Shown: positions 20,025 through 28,055 of the stretch, one piece after another
How positions within the stretch are numbered: position 1 is the first letter of the stretch
Layout: the number at the start of each line of letters is the position of its first letter
Origin: Cellulomonas edaphi
Lineage (GTDB): Bacteria > Actinomycetota > Actinomycetes > Actinomycetales > Cellulomonadaceae
DNA: 64,000 bases
Reading direction: 5' to 3'
Assembly: GCF_030362815.1 (NCBI RefSeq)
Contig: NZ_JAUCGR010000003.1
Span: 372,001 to 436,000 of the forward strand
Made by a program: the position numbers and the translations under genes
Notes under the pieces: model-generated
Told to the model about the DNA's origin: nothing
Seen by the model: only the letters and a program-made list of their open reading frames with translations
Database searches by the model: none

Positions 20025-21425
20025 TCAGCCCCGCACACCCCGCGCGGCCAGCAGCACGCCCGCCGGGTCGTACGCGCGTGACAGCTCCCGCAGGCGGGCC
20101 GCGACCTGCGGCGGGTAGACCCGCTGGGCCCACGCGACACCCGCGGTGTCGGTGAAGTTCGGCAGGCCGCCGGTGCGCGCCCAGGGGGCGAGCGCGTCGG
20201 TGATCCGCCGGGCGTCGGCCGCCACCACCTGGGCGATCTCCGGGATCATCAGGCCGAGGACGAAGACCTGGTAGGCGGCCTCGCGGTGCGCGAACGCGCA
20301 GTCCGGCCCCGTGCGCAGCCGGCCGCCCAGCTGACGGACCTCGACCATGGCCTGCGCGGTCTGCGCGGCGGGCCCCACCAGCTCGACGAGCACGTCGGCC
20401 GTGTCCGGGCCGAAGTCGTCGAGCAGCAGGGACGTCTCGTGCAGCGGCATGGGGTCCTCGGGGTCGGCGTGGACCGCGCCCAGCGCCGCGTACGGCATGA
20501 CCGCCACCGAGTCGATCAGCGGGGTCGCGACGGCGCGCATGGCGCGGATCATCTCCTCGCCGACCGCGGGGTCACCGGTCCACGTGAACCGCAGCGCGAT
20601 GGTCGTGCGCCCTCTCAGGGGCTCGGGGAACTCGTCCATGTCGGGCAGCCGCATCACGGCGAGCGACGTGGTGCCCTCGGTCGGCAGCAGGTCGGACCAG
20701 ACGCTCCAGGTACGCACCACCGCGGTGGCGTCCGCACCGTCGAACCAGATGGACCCGGCGTAGACCTCGGCCTGGTCCGCGAGGTCGATCTCCACCGCGG
20801 TGACGACGCCGAGCGAACCCTTCCCGCCCCGCAGGCCCCAGAACAGGTCCGGGTTCTCGGTGGCCGTGGCGCGGCGCAGCACGCCGTCGCCCGTCACGAC
20901 GTCGAACGCGCGCACGCTGTCGGAGGAGAGCCCGTGCGAGCGGACCATGGGCCCCACGCCGCCGCCGGTGAGGAACCCGACGACGCCCACGTCCGTCGAC
21001 GAGCCGCACAGGCCGGCGAGGCCGTGCGGTGCGCACGCGGCCAGCACCGCCGCCCACCGCACGCCGGCGCCGACGCGCGCCCAGCGCCCTTCGGGGTGCA
21101 CGGTCAGCTCGTCTAGCGCGGCCGTGTGGATCAGGATCGCGCCCGCCATCGACTCCGTGGCGCCGTGCCCGGTGCCGGCCACGGCGACCGGCACACCGCA
21201 CGCGGCGGCGATGCGCAGCACGCGGCTGACGTCGTCGGCGTCGACGACCTCGACGACCACCAGCGGGCGGACGGCCTTGACGACGTTGCTCGTCACCGTC
21301 AGCTCGCGGTAGCGAGGCGTGTCCGGCAGGTGCACGCGCGCGACGGCTTGGGTCAGCGCGCGCACGGCGGCATCGGGGGCGGGGCGGAGGTCGGCGGCGG
21401 TCGCGGCCGAGAGGTCTGTGCTCAT
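20025..21425 (-). CDS. FAD-linked oxidoreductase (BBE / PCMH-type)
   Basis: The 466-residue protein has a PCMH FAD-binding domain (residues about 45-220). It includes PVAVAGTGHGATES, whose His is the usual covalent FAD attachment site, and STDVGVVGFLTGGGVGPM. The C-terminal berberine-bridge tail ends with YDPAGVLLAARGVRG. The position where bicovalent enzymes have a Cys appears to lack it, so flavin attachment is probably single. The substrate is unknown (sugar or alcohol oxidation is typical). ATG at 21425 follows GAAGGA. It points toward the SipW cluster and converges with the mini-protein four bases away. Confidence 0.82.
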   Translation of the reverse strand: MSTDLSAATAADLRPAPDAAVRALTQAVARVHLPDTPRYRELTVTSNVVKAVRPLVVVEVVDADDVSRVLRIAAACGVPVAVAGTGHGATESMAGAILIHTAALDELTVHPEGRWARVGAGVRWAAVLAACAPHGLAGLCGSSTDVGVVGFLTGGGVGPMVRSHGLSSDSVRAFDVVTGDGVLRRATATENPDLFWGLRGGKGSLGVVTAVEIDLADQAEVYAGSIWFDGADATAVVRTWSVWSDLLPTEGTTSLAVMRLPDMDEFPEPLRGRTTIALRFTWTGDPAVGEEMIRAMRAVATPLIDSVAVMPYAALGAVHADPEDPMPLHETSLLLDDFGPDTADVLVELVGPAAQTAQAMVEVRQLGGRLRTGPDCAFAHREAAYQVFVLGLMIPEIAQVVAADARRITDALAPWARTGGLPNFTDTAGVAWAQRVYPPQVAARLRELSRAYDPAGVLLAARGVRG

Positions 21426-21542
21426 CGTTCGTCCTTCGTGTCCACGGCGCGGGGGTGCCCGGCCGGACGTCTCACGGCGTCGTGTTCGACGCACCGAGCA
21501 CAAAGGGGCCCGGTGGCCGACGCCTGATACGTCCGGTTCGAA

Positions 21543-23336
21543 CTACGCGCCGGGGAGCGTGAACGTGAACGTCGTGCCCTCGCCCACGCGGCTGGTCACC
21601 GTCAGCTCGCCGCCGTGCGCCTCCACCACCGCCTTGGCGATCGACAGCCCCAGGCCAACCCCGGGGATCGCCCGCTGCGTGGCGGAGCTCGCCCGGAAGA
21701 AGCGCGTCGCCAGACCGTCCAGCTCGTCGGGCGCGATCCCGATGCCCGTGTCGCTCACGGCCACGCGCGCACCGCCCTCGGGTGCACGCTCGACGCGCAC
21801 GTCGACCCACCCGCCCCGCGGCGTGAACTTCACGGCGTTCGACACGAGGTTCGCGAGTACTTGCTCGAGCCGCGTGGCGTCGCCCGGCACGTGCACCGGG
21901 TCGGGGACGTGCAGGCCGAGCACCACGCCCGCCGCCTCGGCCGCGGGACCGGCCTCTGCGAGCGTCGCCCGTGCGACGTCTCCGAGGTCCACGTCGCGGT
22001 GGTCGATGGAGAAGGTCCCGGCGTCGAGCTGCGCCGAGAGCAGCAGGTCGCTGACCAGGCGCAGCTGACGTCGGGCGTTGCGCTCGACGACGAGCAGGAA
22101 CTCGCGCTGCTCCTCGGTCAACGGGTCGGGGCCGTCCAGGATGAGCTCCAGGTAGCCGAGGACGGAGGACAGCGGGGTCCGCAGCTCGTGGCTGACCAGG
22201 GCGACGAACTCGTCCTTGAGCCGGGACGCCTCGCGCTCGGCCGTGACGTCGGTGGCCACGATCACGTAGCCGACGGTCGAGCCGTGCACGTCCGTGCGGC
22301 GAGCCGCTGACAGCTGCATGGTCCCGGTCGACCCGTCCCGCCGCCGGAACGTCCAGTCCCGCACCTGCACCCCACCGATGGCCGGTGCCGCGACCGCCGC
22401 GAAGAGGTCCTCGTCCTCGGCGCCGGCCGCCGACGGGCCGTCGGCGTCGAAGGCTTCGCGGTAGCGCTCCTCCAGCTCCTCGCGCACCTGCAGCTTGACC
22501 AGGTTCATCCGGCCCACGACGTCCGTGCCCGGGTACTGGAAGAGCCGTTCGGCGCCACGGTTGAACAGCTCGATCACGCCCTCGGCGTCGGTCGCGACGA
22601 TGGCCTGCTCGGTCACGGCGTCCATCACGGAGAGGATCTGCTCGCGCGCCTCGTCGTTGGCGTGCGCCAGCCGCGCCAGCGCCTCGGCGTCGAGCGTGAG
22701 CTGGGCGTTGAGCCGCAGCTGGGTGCTCTGCAGCTCGGCCAGGGCCGCGTTGCGGGCACGCAGCCGCGCCGTCGCCTCGTGCACGATGATCGTGATGGTC
22801 CCGGCGACGACCATGACGAAGAGCGACCTGCCCATCGCGGCTCCCGTCACCGGCGCCTGCGGGTCCAGCAGGACGGGCACGACGACGATGACGCCCACGC
22901 TGAGCACGCCGAGCAGGGCGCCCAGGCGACTCGGGCGACCCGCGAGCAGCACGATCGGGATGAACACCATCGAGCCGAACATCGACAGGTTGCCGCCGGT
23001 GCCCATCCGCAGGAGCGCGATCGCGAGCAGCTGCATGAGCGGGAGGATCATCTGCGCAGACTCGTGGGCGCGGTGCCACGGGACCGCCCACGCGCTGACC
23101 AGCACCGCGACCGCCACCCCCGCGGCCAGCACCACCCGGCCACGATCGGTGACGACACCGGGGACGAACAGGATCACGACCATCGCGACGCCGAAGACCA
23201 GGAAGAACGGCAGCTGGCGTTCGAAGACGCCCGCGTCCGGGCCTATGTACCGGCCGAGCGCGCGGAGCCACCGCGAACCGCGCGAGCGCAGGTCCTCGTC
23301 GCTCTCGACGAGGACGGGAGCGGGCGCCTGGGTCAC
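21543..23336 (-). CDS. Membrane sensor histidine kinase with PAS domain
   Basis: The 597-residue kinase has a membrane region of about six helices (residues 40-200) and a coiled-coil-like segment. A PAS domain follows (about 235-360, EQAIVATDAEGVIELFNRGA). HisKA carries the phosphoacceptor His in VSHELRTPLSSVLGY (His383), and HATPase_c has LANLVSNAVKFTP, DTGIGIAPDEL and VGLGLSIAKAVVEAHGG. Its GTG start overlaps the stop of the 92-residue gene (GTGA at 23333-23336). It is the last gene of the six-gene operon that begins with a receiver-PIG-L fusion, so kinase and receiver bracket the operon. Confidence 0.9.
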   Translation of the reverse strand: MTQAPAPVLVESDEDLRSRGSRWLRALGRYIGPDAGVFERQLPFFLVFGVAMVVILFVPGVVTDRGRVVLAAGVAVAVLVSAWAVPWHRAHESAQMILPLMQLLAIALLRMGTGGNLSMFGSMVFIPIVLLAGRPSRLGALLGVLSVGVIVVVPVLLDPQAPVTGAAMGRSLFVMVVAGTITIIVHEATARLRARNAALAELQSTQLRLNAQLTLDAEALARLAHANDEAREQILSVMDAVTEQAIVATDAEGVIELFNRGAERLFQYPGTDVVGRMNLVKLQVREELEERYREAFDADGPSAAGAEDEDLFAAVAAPAIGGVQVRDWTFRRRDGSTGTMQLSAARRTDVHGSTVGYVIVATDVTAEREASRLKDEFVALVSHELRTPLSSVLGYLELILDGPDPLTEEQREFLLVVERNARRQLRLVSDLLLSAQLDAGTFSIDHRDVDLGDVARATLAEAGPAAEAAGVVLGLHVPDPVHVPGDATRLEQVLANLVSNAVKFTPRGGWVDVRVERAPEGGARVAVSDTGIGIAPDELDGLATRFFRASSATQRAIPGVGLGLSIAKAVVEAHGGELTVTSRVGEGTTFTFTLPGA

Positions 23337-23611
23337 GCCACCGTCCCGCGCAGGACGAGCACCGCGGCGCTCGCTGCCAAGGAGATGAGGCCGATGCCGA
23401 TGAGGGCGCGCTCCGTCCGGGCGTTCGCGCGGATCTCGTCGCGCATCGCCTCCGGCGAGCAGGGGTCGCGGTCGTCGACGCCCCGCCGCCGATCCGCCCT
23501 GCGGCCCGAGCCGCCTGCGACGTTCGTCCCGCTACCCGCGGCGTTCATCCCACCACCCGCGGCGTTCATCCCGCCACCCGCGGCGTTCATCCCACCACCC
23601 ATGGTGCTCAT
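23333..23611 (-). CDS. Small membrane protein with GGGMNAA repeats (92 aa)
   Basis: This 92-residue protein starts MSTMGGGMNAAGGGMNAA, continuing as heptad copies of GGGMNAA. A basic patch (GRRADRRRGVDDRD) follows, then PEAMRDEIRANARTERALIG and a C-terminal hydrophobic segment (ALIGIGLISLAASAAVLVLR). The C terminus therefore looks like a single-pass membrane anchor. Both ends overlap neighbours by four bases (ATGA with the GT2 gene, GTGA with the kinase), which argues that it is really translated. The PEAMRDEIRANARTE segment resembles the linker of small DUF3618-like proteins (REEIEATRAEL), but the match is weak. Confidence 0.65.
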   Translation of the reverse strand: MSTMGGGMNAAGGGMNAAGGGMNAAGSGTNVAGGSGRRADRRRGVDDRDPCSPEAMRDEIRANARTERALIGIGLISLAASAAVLVLRGTVA

Positions 23612-23624
23612 CCCACCACCCGCC
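23520..23624. repeat. Five tandem 21-bp repeats across a gene junction
   Basis: Units of 21 bp begin at 23520, 23541, 23562, 23583 and 23604, with the core GTTCATCCCACCACCCGCG on the plus strand. The outer copies are more diverged. In frame on the minus strand they encode GGGMNAA heptads at the start of the 92-residue protein. The last copy spans the overlapping GT2 stop and the next start codon, so copy-number change keeps both frames (21 is divisible by 3). Confidence 0.9.
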
Positions 23625-25101
23625 CTGTCTTCACCGTCTTGTCCCACTGCGCGCTCGCGCCCCGCCACTGCTTCACGTACGCGTCGATCGTGATCGCGCA
23701 CAGCATCGGACCGAAGCCGAGCACGTAGAGCAGCACGCGGGAGGGCCAGCGTCCCGCCGGGAGCCGCTCGACGGCACGGATCACCCAGGCGCCGAGCATC
23801 GCGATCAGCGACCACGAGTAGAAGATGAGGGTCATCACCTCGATGCTCAGGCTCGAGACCTCGATCCCCAGCAGGTCCGGGACGCGCTCCTCCCAGAGGC
23901 CCGGGACCCACGCCGCGAGCATCACCACGAGCGAGCCGATGCCGGGGAACAGCAGGCCCTGGAGCCAGGACCGTCGCGCGGTCTCGCGGTCGAGCAGCAG
24001 CGTGCACACGGTGATGAACACGTAGGTGATGACGGCGACCCACCAGAACGCCTCGAAGGTGTGCCTCGCCACCTCGCGGTCGACGAAGTACAGAAGCACC
24101 AGGCCGAGGGCGGCCGCGGTCATCGCCACCGGCAGCAGGTAGATGGAGAACCAGATCGCCCCGAACGTCAGGCCCGACAGCCGGTGGCCGGCACCTCGTG
24201 CCGAGAACGGGCGGCGGAACCACACGTCGGAGAACCGGCGGGTGATCTGCACGTTCCCGCGTGCCCAGCGCAGGCGCTGCTTCCACAGCGCGTCCACGGA
24301 GTCCGGCTCCTCGGCGAGCACCACAGCGGCGGGCTCGAACACCACCCGACGCTCGTCGAGCTGGGTGAGGAACGTCGTGAAGGTGTCCTCGGCCAGCGTG
24401 GACGTGTCGATGCGCCCGCCCACCGCCTCGAGGTTCGCCCTCGAGTGCAGCTGCGCTCCCCCGGCCAGGCAGGCCATGGCGCCCAGGACGTTCTGCGCCC
24501 GTCGCGCGGCGGCCTGGGCCGTGACGTACTCGTACCCGATGAAGCGGGAGACGGTCCCGGGCTTGCCCGAGCCCTCGCGGATGAAGGCGGTCACGGCACC
24601 CACCTCGGGGTCGGCGAGGTGGCGGGTCATCCGGCGCAGCGAGTCGGGACGGTAGATGACGTCGGCGTCCATGATGAGCAGCGCCTGCATCCAGTCGTCG
24701 GCCAGCGCCTGCTCGATCCCGTGGTTGAGGGTGTGCGCCTTGCCCTGCCCGCCCTGCGCCCGGCGCAGGTGGACGATCCGACCCGGGTACTGCTCGGCCT
24801 TCCCGAGCACCACCTCGGGGGTGTCGTCGGTGCTCGCGTCGTCCACCACGTACACCCGCAACCGGTCCGGCGGGTACTGCAGCCGCATGAGTCGCTCGAG
24901 CGACGCACCCAGCACCGCGCCCTCGTTCCACGCCGGCACCACCACGACCACGCGAGGGAGGTAGGGGCCGGCCTTGCCGAGGTGGTTGCGGACCGCGTGC
25001 ACCGGGACCAGGACGTACTGCACCAGGCCGGCAAGCACGGGGATGATGCCCGCCGCCACGGCCATGATGAGCACGACGACCAGGACGTCGTGCCAGGTCA
25101 T
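23608..25101 (-). CDS. Processive family 2 glycosyltransferase (poly-beta-glycan synthase type)
   Basis: The 497-residue membrane enzyme has an N-terminal TM and a cytoplasmic GT2 domain with VPAWNEG, VVDDASTD (Asp87/Asp88) and MDADV (DxD at 145-147). AEDTF (238-239) and QRLRWARG (QxxRW at 275-279) follow. About five C-terminal TM helices complete it. The D, DxD, D, QxxRW pattern marks processive beta-glycosyltransferases such as PgaC/IcaA, chitin and hyaluronan synthases. No PilZ domain is seen. Overlaps at both ends (ATGA) tie it to the PHP and 92-residue genes. The polymer could be poly-N-acetylglucosamine, given the PIG-L deacetylase in the operon; this is inference. Confidence 0.85.
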   Translation of the reverse strand: MTWHDVLVVVLIMAVAAGIIPVLAGLVQYVLVPVHAVRNHLGKAGPYLPRVVVVVPAWNEGAVLGASLERLMRLQYPPDRLRVYVVDDASTDDTPEVVLGKAEQYPGRIVHLRRAQGGQGKAHTLNHGIEQALADDWMQALLIMDADVIYRPDSLRRMTRHLADPEVGAVTAFIREGSGKPGTVSRFIGYEYVTAQAAARRAQNVLGAMACLAGGAQLHSRANLEAVGGRIDTSTLAEDTFTTFLTQLDERRVVFEPAAVVLAEEPDSVDALWKQRLRWARGNVQITRRFSDVWFRRPFSARGAGHRLSGLTFGAIWFSIYLLPVAMTAAALGLVLLYFVDREVARHTFEAFWWVAVITYVFITVCTLLLDRETARRSWLQGLLFPGIGSLVVMLAAWVPGLWEERVPDLLGIEVSSLSIEVMTLIFYSWSLIAMLGAWVIRAVERLPAGRWPSRVLLYVLGFGPMLCAITIDAYVKQWRGASAQWDKTVKTGRVVG

Positions 25102-25817
25102 CGCTTCACCGTGGCGAGCCAGGGGTAGCGGCCCACGTCGGAGGCGACATGGGCGTCCGATGCCGCGACGAGCGCGACCCCGGCCGCGGCCCACCGGTCC
25201 CGCACGCGCGGGCCGGGGCACTGCCACTTCTCGTTGACCTCGACCAGCGTCCCCGTCTCGACAGCGACCGCGGCGAGCTCGTCGAGCAGGTCGTCGCTGA
25301 TGTCGTCCTCCGTGAGGCCGATCTTCGGCAGGAGCGAGAAGGGGTGCGCGAGCTGCGCGCGGCCCACCGCACGCATGGCGCGCACGGTCGCCGTCACGAG
25401 CATCTCGAGCGCGTCGGCGGGGGCGAGCCCGGCGGCGATCCGCTCGCTCGTCGCGCGCGGAGACCAGGGCCCGTCGGTGCCCGGGAACTGGTGGTCTGCC
25501 AGGAGCACGCGGTCCACGCCGTGCGGTCCGCCGACCGCGGCAAGCACCTCGGGTGGCGCGTCGACCGCCCCCGACGCGTCGAGGATCTTGGCCTCGACCC
25601 CCGTCAGGACGGCGAGCCCCTCGCGCCTGCCCAGGCCCCGCACCACGGACAGGAAGTCGGGCACGTACGTGGTGGTCGTGCGCACGTGGTCGACCATGCG
25701 CACGGTGGTCAGGCCCGCGCGGACGGCCGCAGCGAGGTTGTCGACGGGCGGGCTCACCGCGTCGTCGGAGAACGTCGAGTGCACGTGGTGGTCGCCGTCG
25801 AGCGAGGGGATGCCCAT
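25098..25817 (-). CDS. PHP-domain phosphoesterase-like protein
   Basis: The 239-residue protein starts with GDHHVHSTFSDDA, the first PHP metal motif (HxHxxxSDD-type). Later come RMVDHVRTT, GVEAKILDASG, HPFSLLPK and a final SDAHVASDVGRY, which supply the other metal ligands. The fold matches histidinol-phosphatase or PHP hydrolases, so a phosphomonoesterase or phosphodiesterase is expected. The first gap in the operon is before it (seven bases after the ATP-grasp gene), and its end overlaps the GT2 start (ATGA). What phosphate it removes is unknown; a lipid- or nucleotide-linked intermediate is possible. Confidence 0.82.
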   Translation of the reverse strand: MGIPSLDGDHHVHSTFSDDAVSPPVDNLAAAVRAGLTTVRMVDHVRTTTTYVPDFLSVVRGLGRREGLAVLTGVEAKILDASGAVDAPPEVLAAVGGPHGVDRVLLADHQFPGTDGPWSPRATSERIAAGLAPADALEMLVTATVRAMRAVGRAQLAHPFSLLPKIGLTEDDISDDLLDELAAVAVETGTLVEVNEKWQCPGPRVRDRWAAAGVALVAASDAHVASDVGRYPWLATVKR

Positions 25818-25824
25818 GGCGCGC

Positions 25825-26799
25825 CTACCGGGGGTCGGGGGCGGGCAGGACCTGGTCGACCGGGAGGAACACGTCCTCCAGGTAGCGCACGTTCGCGATC
25901 TCGACGAAGTCCATGGTGGTGGGCACCTTGCGGGAGAGCACCGCGTCCAGCGTGATCGACGGCATGTCCACGCCGGCCGCGATGGTCAACGGCATCGCCC
26001 CCGGGAACCGCGGGTTCACCTCGAGCAGCGCGGGGACGCCGTCCTTGTCGCGCTTGAGCTGCACGTTCGCCACCGTCGTCAGGCCGATCGCCTTCGCGAC
26101 GGCCGTCGCGGTCTCGATGAGCCCCGCGTCGTGCACGGTCACCCCCGCCACGGCGACGCCGGAGTCCACCCGCAGTCGCGCACGAGGCACCGCGGCGATG
26201 ATCCGCCCGTCCAGCCCGGCCAGCACGTCCACCGAGTACTCGTCGCCGGGCAGCAGCTCCTGCACCAGCAGGTCCTCCTCCGCGTGCACGGCGTCGAGCT
26301 CGACCTGCGAGCTCACCACCCGGACTCCGCGCGAGCCCGCGCCCCGGCGCGGCTTGACGATGACCGGGAACTGCCACCCCGAGACGGCCTGCGGCGTGCC
26401 CACCAGCTCGGTGCGCGGCACCCGGCATGTCCGCTCGCACGCGCGGGCCAGGGCGAGCTTGTCCAGGCACGTCTCGAGCGTGCGCAACGAGGGCGACGCG
26501 AGCAGCGTGCCCGCCGCGTGCATCCGGTCCCGCTCCGCCGCGAGCCGGGGGAGCTCCACGTCGACCGTGGGGAACAGCACGTCGATGCGGTCGTCCCGGC
26601 ACATCGCCATGACGACGTCGACAAAGTCGTCGGCCAGCCCGGCCGGGACCAGCCGCCGGTGCGCCGCGTCCACCAGGTACAGCCCGCTCGCCCAGCGGTC
26701 CATGTCCGCCGCGACGACCTCGACGTCACCCCGGCGCAGCAGCGAGCGGATGACCGCCACGCCGGCCGGGCCGCCGGCACCGGTCACGAGCACTCTCAT
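25825..26799 (-). CDS. ATP-grasp ligase (CarB-like)
   Basis: The 324-residue protein has an N-terminal Rossmann-like preATP-grasp part (MRVLVTGAGGPAGVAVIRSL) and an ATP-grasp core. Visible blocks are FPVIVKPRRGAGSRGVRVV and ELLPGDEYSVDVLAG, then LEVNPRFPGAMPLTIAAGVD with metal ligands. It resembles carbamoyl-phosphate synthase-like ATP-grasp proteins found in polysaccharide or peptidoglycan-modification clusters. It should form an amide or acyl-phosphate bond on an unknown carboxylate. Its ATG overlaps the stop of the receiver-PIG-L gene, and it is the second gene of the operon. Confidence 0.8.
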   Translation of the reverse strand: MRVLVTGAGGPAGVAVIRSLLRRGDVEVVAADMDRWASGLYLVDAAHRRLVPAGLADDFVDVVMAMCRDDRIDVLFPTVDVELPRLAAERDRMHAAGTLLASPSLRTLETCLDKLALARACERTCRVPRTELVGTPQAVSGWQFPVIVKPRRGAGSRGVRVVSSQVELDAVHAEEDLLVQELLPGDEYSVDVLAGLDGRIIAAVPRARLRVDSGVAVAGVTVHDAGLIETATAVAKAIGLTTVANVQLKRDKDGVPALLEVNPRFPGAMPLTIAAGVDMPSITLDAVLSRKVPTTMDFVEIANVRYLEDVFLPVDQVLPAPDPR

Positions 26800-27872
26800 C
26801 GGTGTCCTCCGTGCTGGTCGTCGGCGCGCTCCGGGGCCGCGGCGCGGACGCCCGCACCACCCGAGCGCGTGATCATCGCGGCCGCGCGCACCATCTCGAG
26901 CGGCTCGACCGAGCCGCCCGTGCCGAACCTGCCCCAGTAGCGCGCGGTGCTGCGCACCAGGTCGGGGTCCATGTAGTCGCGGTGCTGCTGCGACGCGAAC
27001 GCCGCGAGCATCTCGAGCTTCGTCTCGACGAAGCCGTCGATCGGCACGAAGCGGGTGGGTCGGTAGTCGATGGTCGCCGACGGGCTCTGGAACGAGCCGA
27101 CGTACGGGATGGTGCGCGCGGCGACCTGGACGGCCTCGTGCACGGCACGGTGGTCCTGGTGCCGGTCGTGGCTCGAGTGCGTGTAGACGACCGTGGGGCT
27201 CACCGCCGCGATCGTCTCCTCGATGGCCGTGATCACGCCCGCGCTCGGGTCGAGCCGGGTGTCGGGGAAGTCGTGGAGGAAGAGGCGCGCGCCGATCACC
27301 GTCGCCGCGGCGAGCGCCTCGTGCCGGCGCACGTCCGCCTCACCGCCGACCGCGCCCCCCGACAGCGTGAGGATCACCACGGTGTCGCCCGAGGCCCGGT
27401 GGGCGGCCAGCGCCCCGCCGATGCCGATCTCGACGTCGTCGGGGTGCGCGCCCACGGCCAGCACGACCTCGCCCTCGGAGGCCGCCGCCCGCTGCCGGCG
27501 GCCCTGCATGCCGAGCGTGGACACGCGGTCGACGAGGGTCGCCGCGGGCACGGGCTTGACCAGGAACTCGTCCGCGTCGCGGCGCAGCGCCTCGACGGCG
27601 TAGTCGACGCTGGCGAAGGCCGTCGTGACCACCACGGGGACGCCCGGCGCGCGCGAGCGCAGCTCGACCAGCAGGTCGAGGCCCGACATGCCGGACATCT
27701 GGATGTCGGTGACGACCGCGTCGAACGACTCGCGGTCGACGGCTTCGAGCGCGGACATCGCCTCGTGGACCACGGTCACGCTCATCCCGCCACGCACCAG
27801 CACCGTCCGCACGAACTGCGCCGTGTCGACGTCGTCTTCGACCACCAGCACGTTCAGCTGCTCGTCCACCAC
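26796..27872 (-). CDS. Response-regulator receiver fused to PIG-L deacetylase
   Basis: The 358-residue protein joins a receiver domain (residues about 7-120) to a PIG-L/LmbE domain (about 135-340). The receiver has the acidic pocket VVEDDVD, phosphoacceptor Asp56 in VVTDIQMSG, Thr84 and Lys106 in FLVKPV. The deacetylase has GAHPDDVEIGIGG (His143, Asp145, Asp146) and THSSHDRHQDHRAV (His235-Asp-Arg-His238, Asp240-His241), the zinc and catalytic residues of N-acetylglucosamine deacetylases. All key residues of both domains appear present, so phosphorylation may gate a deacetylase rather than DNA binding. It leads the six-gene operon, which ends with a histidine kinase. Confidence 0.85.
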   Translation of the reverse strand: MVDEQLNVLVVEDDVDTAQFVRTVLVRGGMSVTVVHEAMSALEAVDRESFDAVVTDIQMSGMSGLDLLVELRSRAPGVPVVVTTAFASVDYAVEALRRDADEFLVKPVPAATLVDRVSTLGMQGRRQRAAASEGEVVLAVGAHPDDVEIGIGGALAAHRASGDTVVILTLSGGAVGGEADVRRHEALAAATVIGARLFLHDFPDTRLDPSAGVITAIEETIAAVSPTVVYTHSSHDRHQDHRAVHEAVQVAARTIPYVGSFQSPSATIDYRPTRFVPIDGFVETKLEMLAAFASQQHRDYMDPDLVRSTARYWGRFGTGGSVEPLEMVRAAAMITRSGGAGVRAAAPERADDQHGGHR

Positions 27873-28011
27873 GTACCCACCGCCTCTCCGGCCCCCACGC
27901 TAACGGGAGGAACCGTGCATCGCGCGCCTCGGGGCGGCGGAAGGCCTGGTCGCGCGCGTGCGCGGCACCGGCGGAATACCTGGGCCCCCCGTGCGGTTGA
28001 GCGGGTCAGTA

Positions 28012-28025
28012 CATGCAAACGCATG
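28012..28025 (+). promoter_or_regulatory. Palindrome upstream of the flavin monooxygenase operon
   Basis: CATGC AAAC GCATG is a perfect five-base-arm inverted repeat 30 bases before the ATG at 28056. It lies where an operator would control the LLM-FMN reductase pair. No adjacent regulator gene is present, so the binder is unknown. Confidence 0.45.
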
Positions 28026-28055
28026 AACTTTGAGACAGGACCTGTGAGGCGCGAG

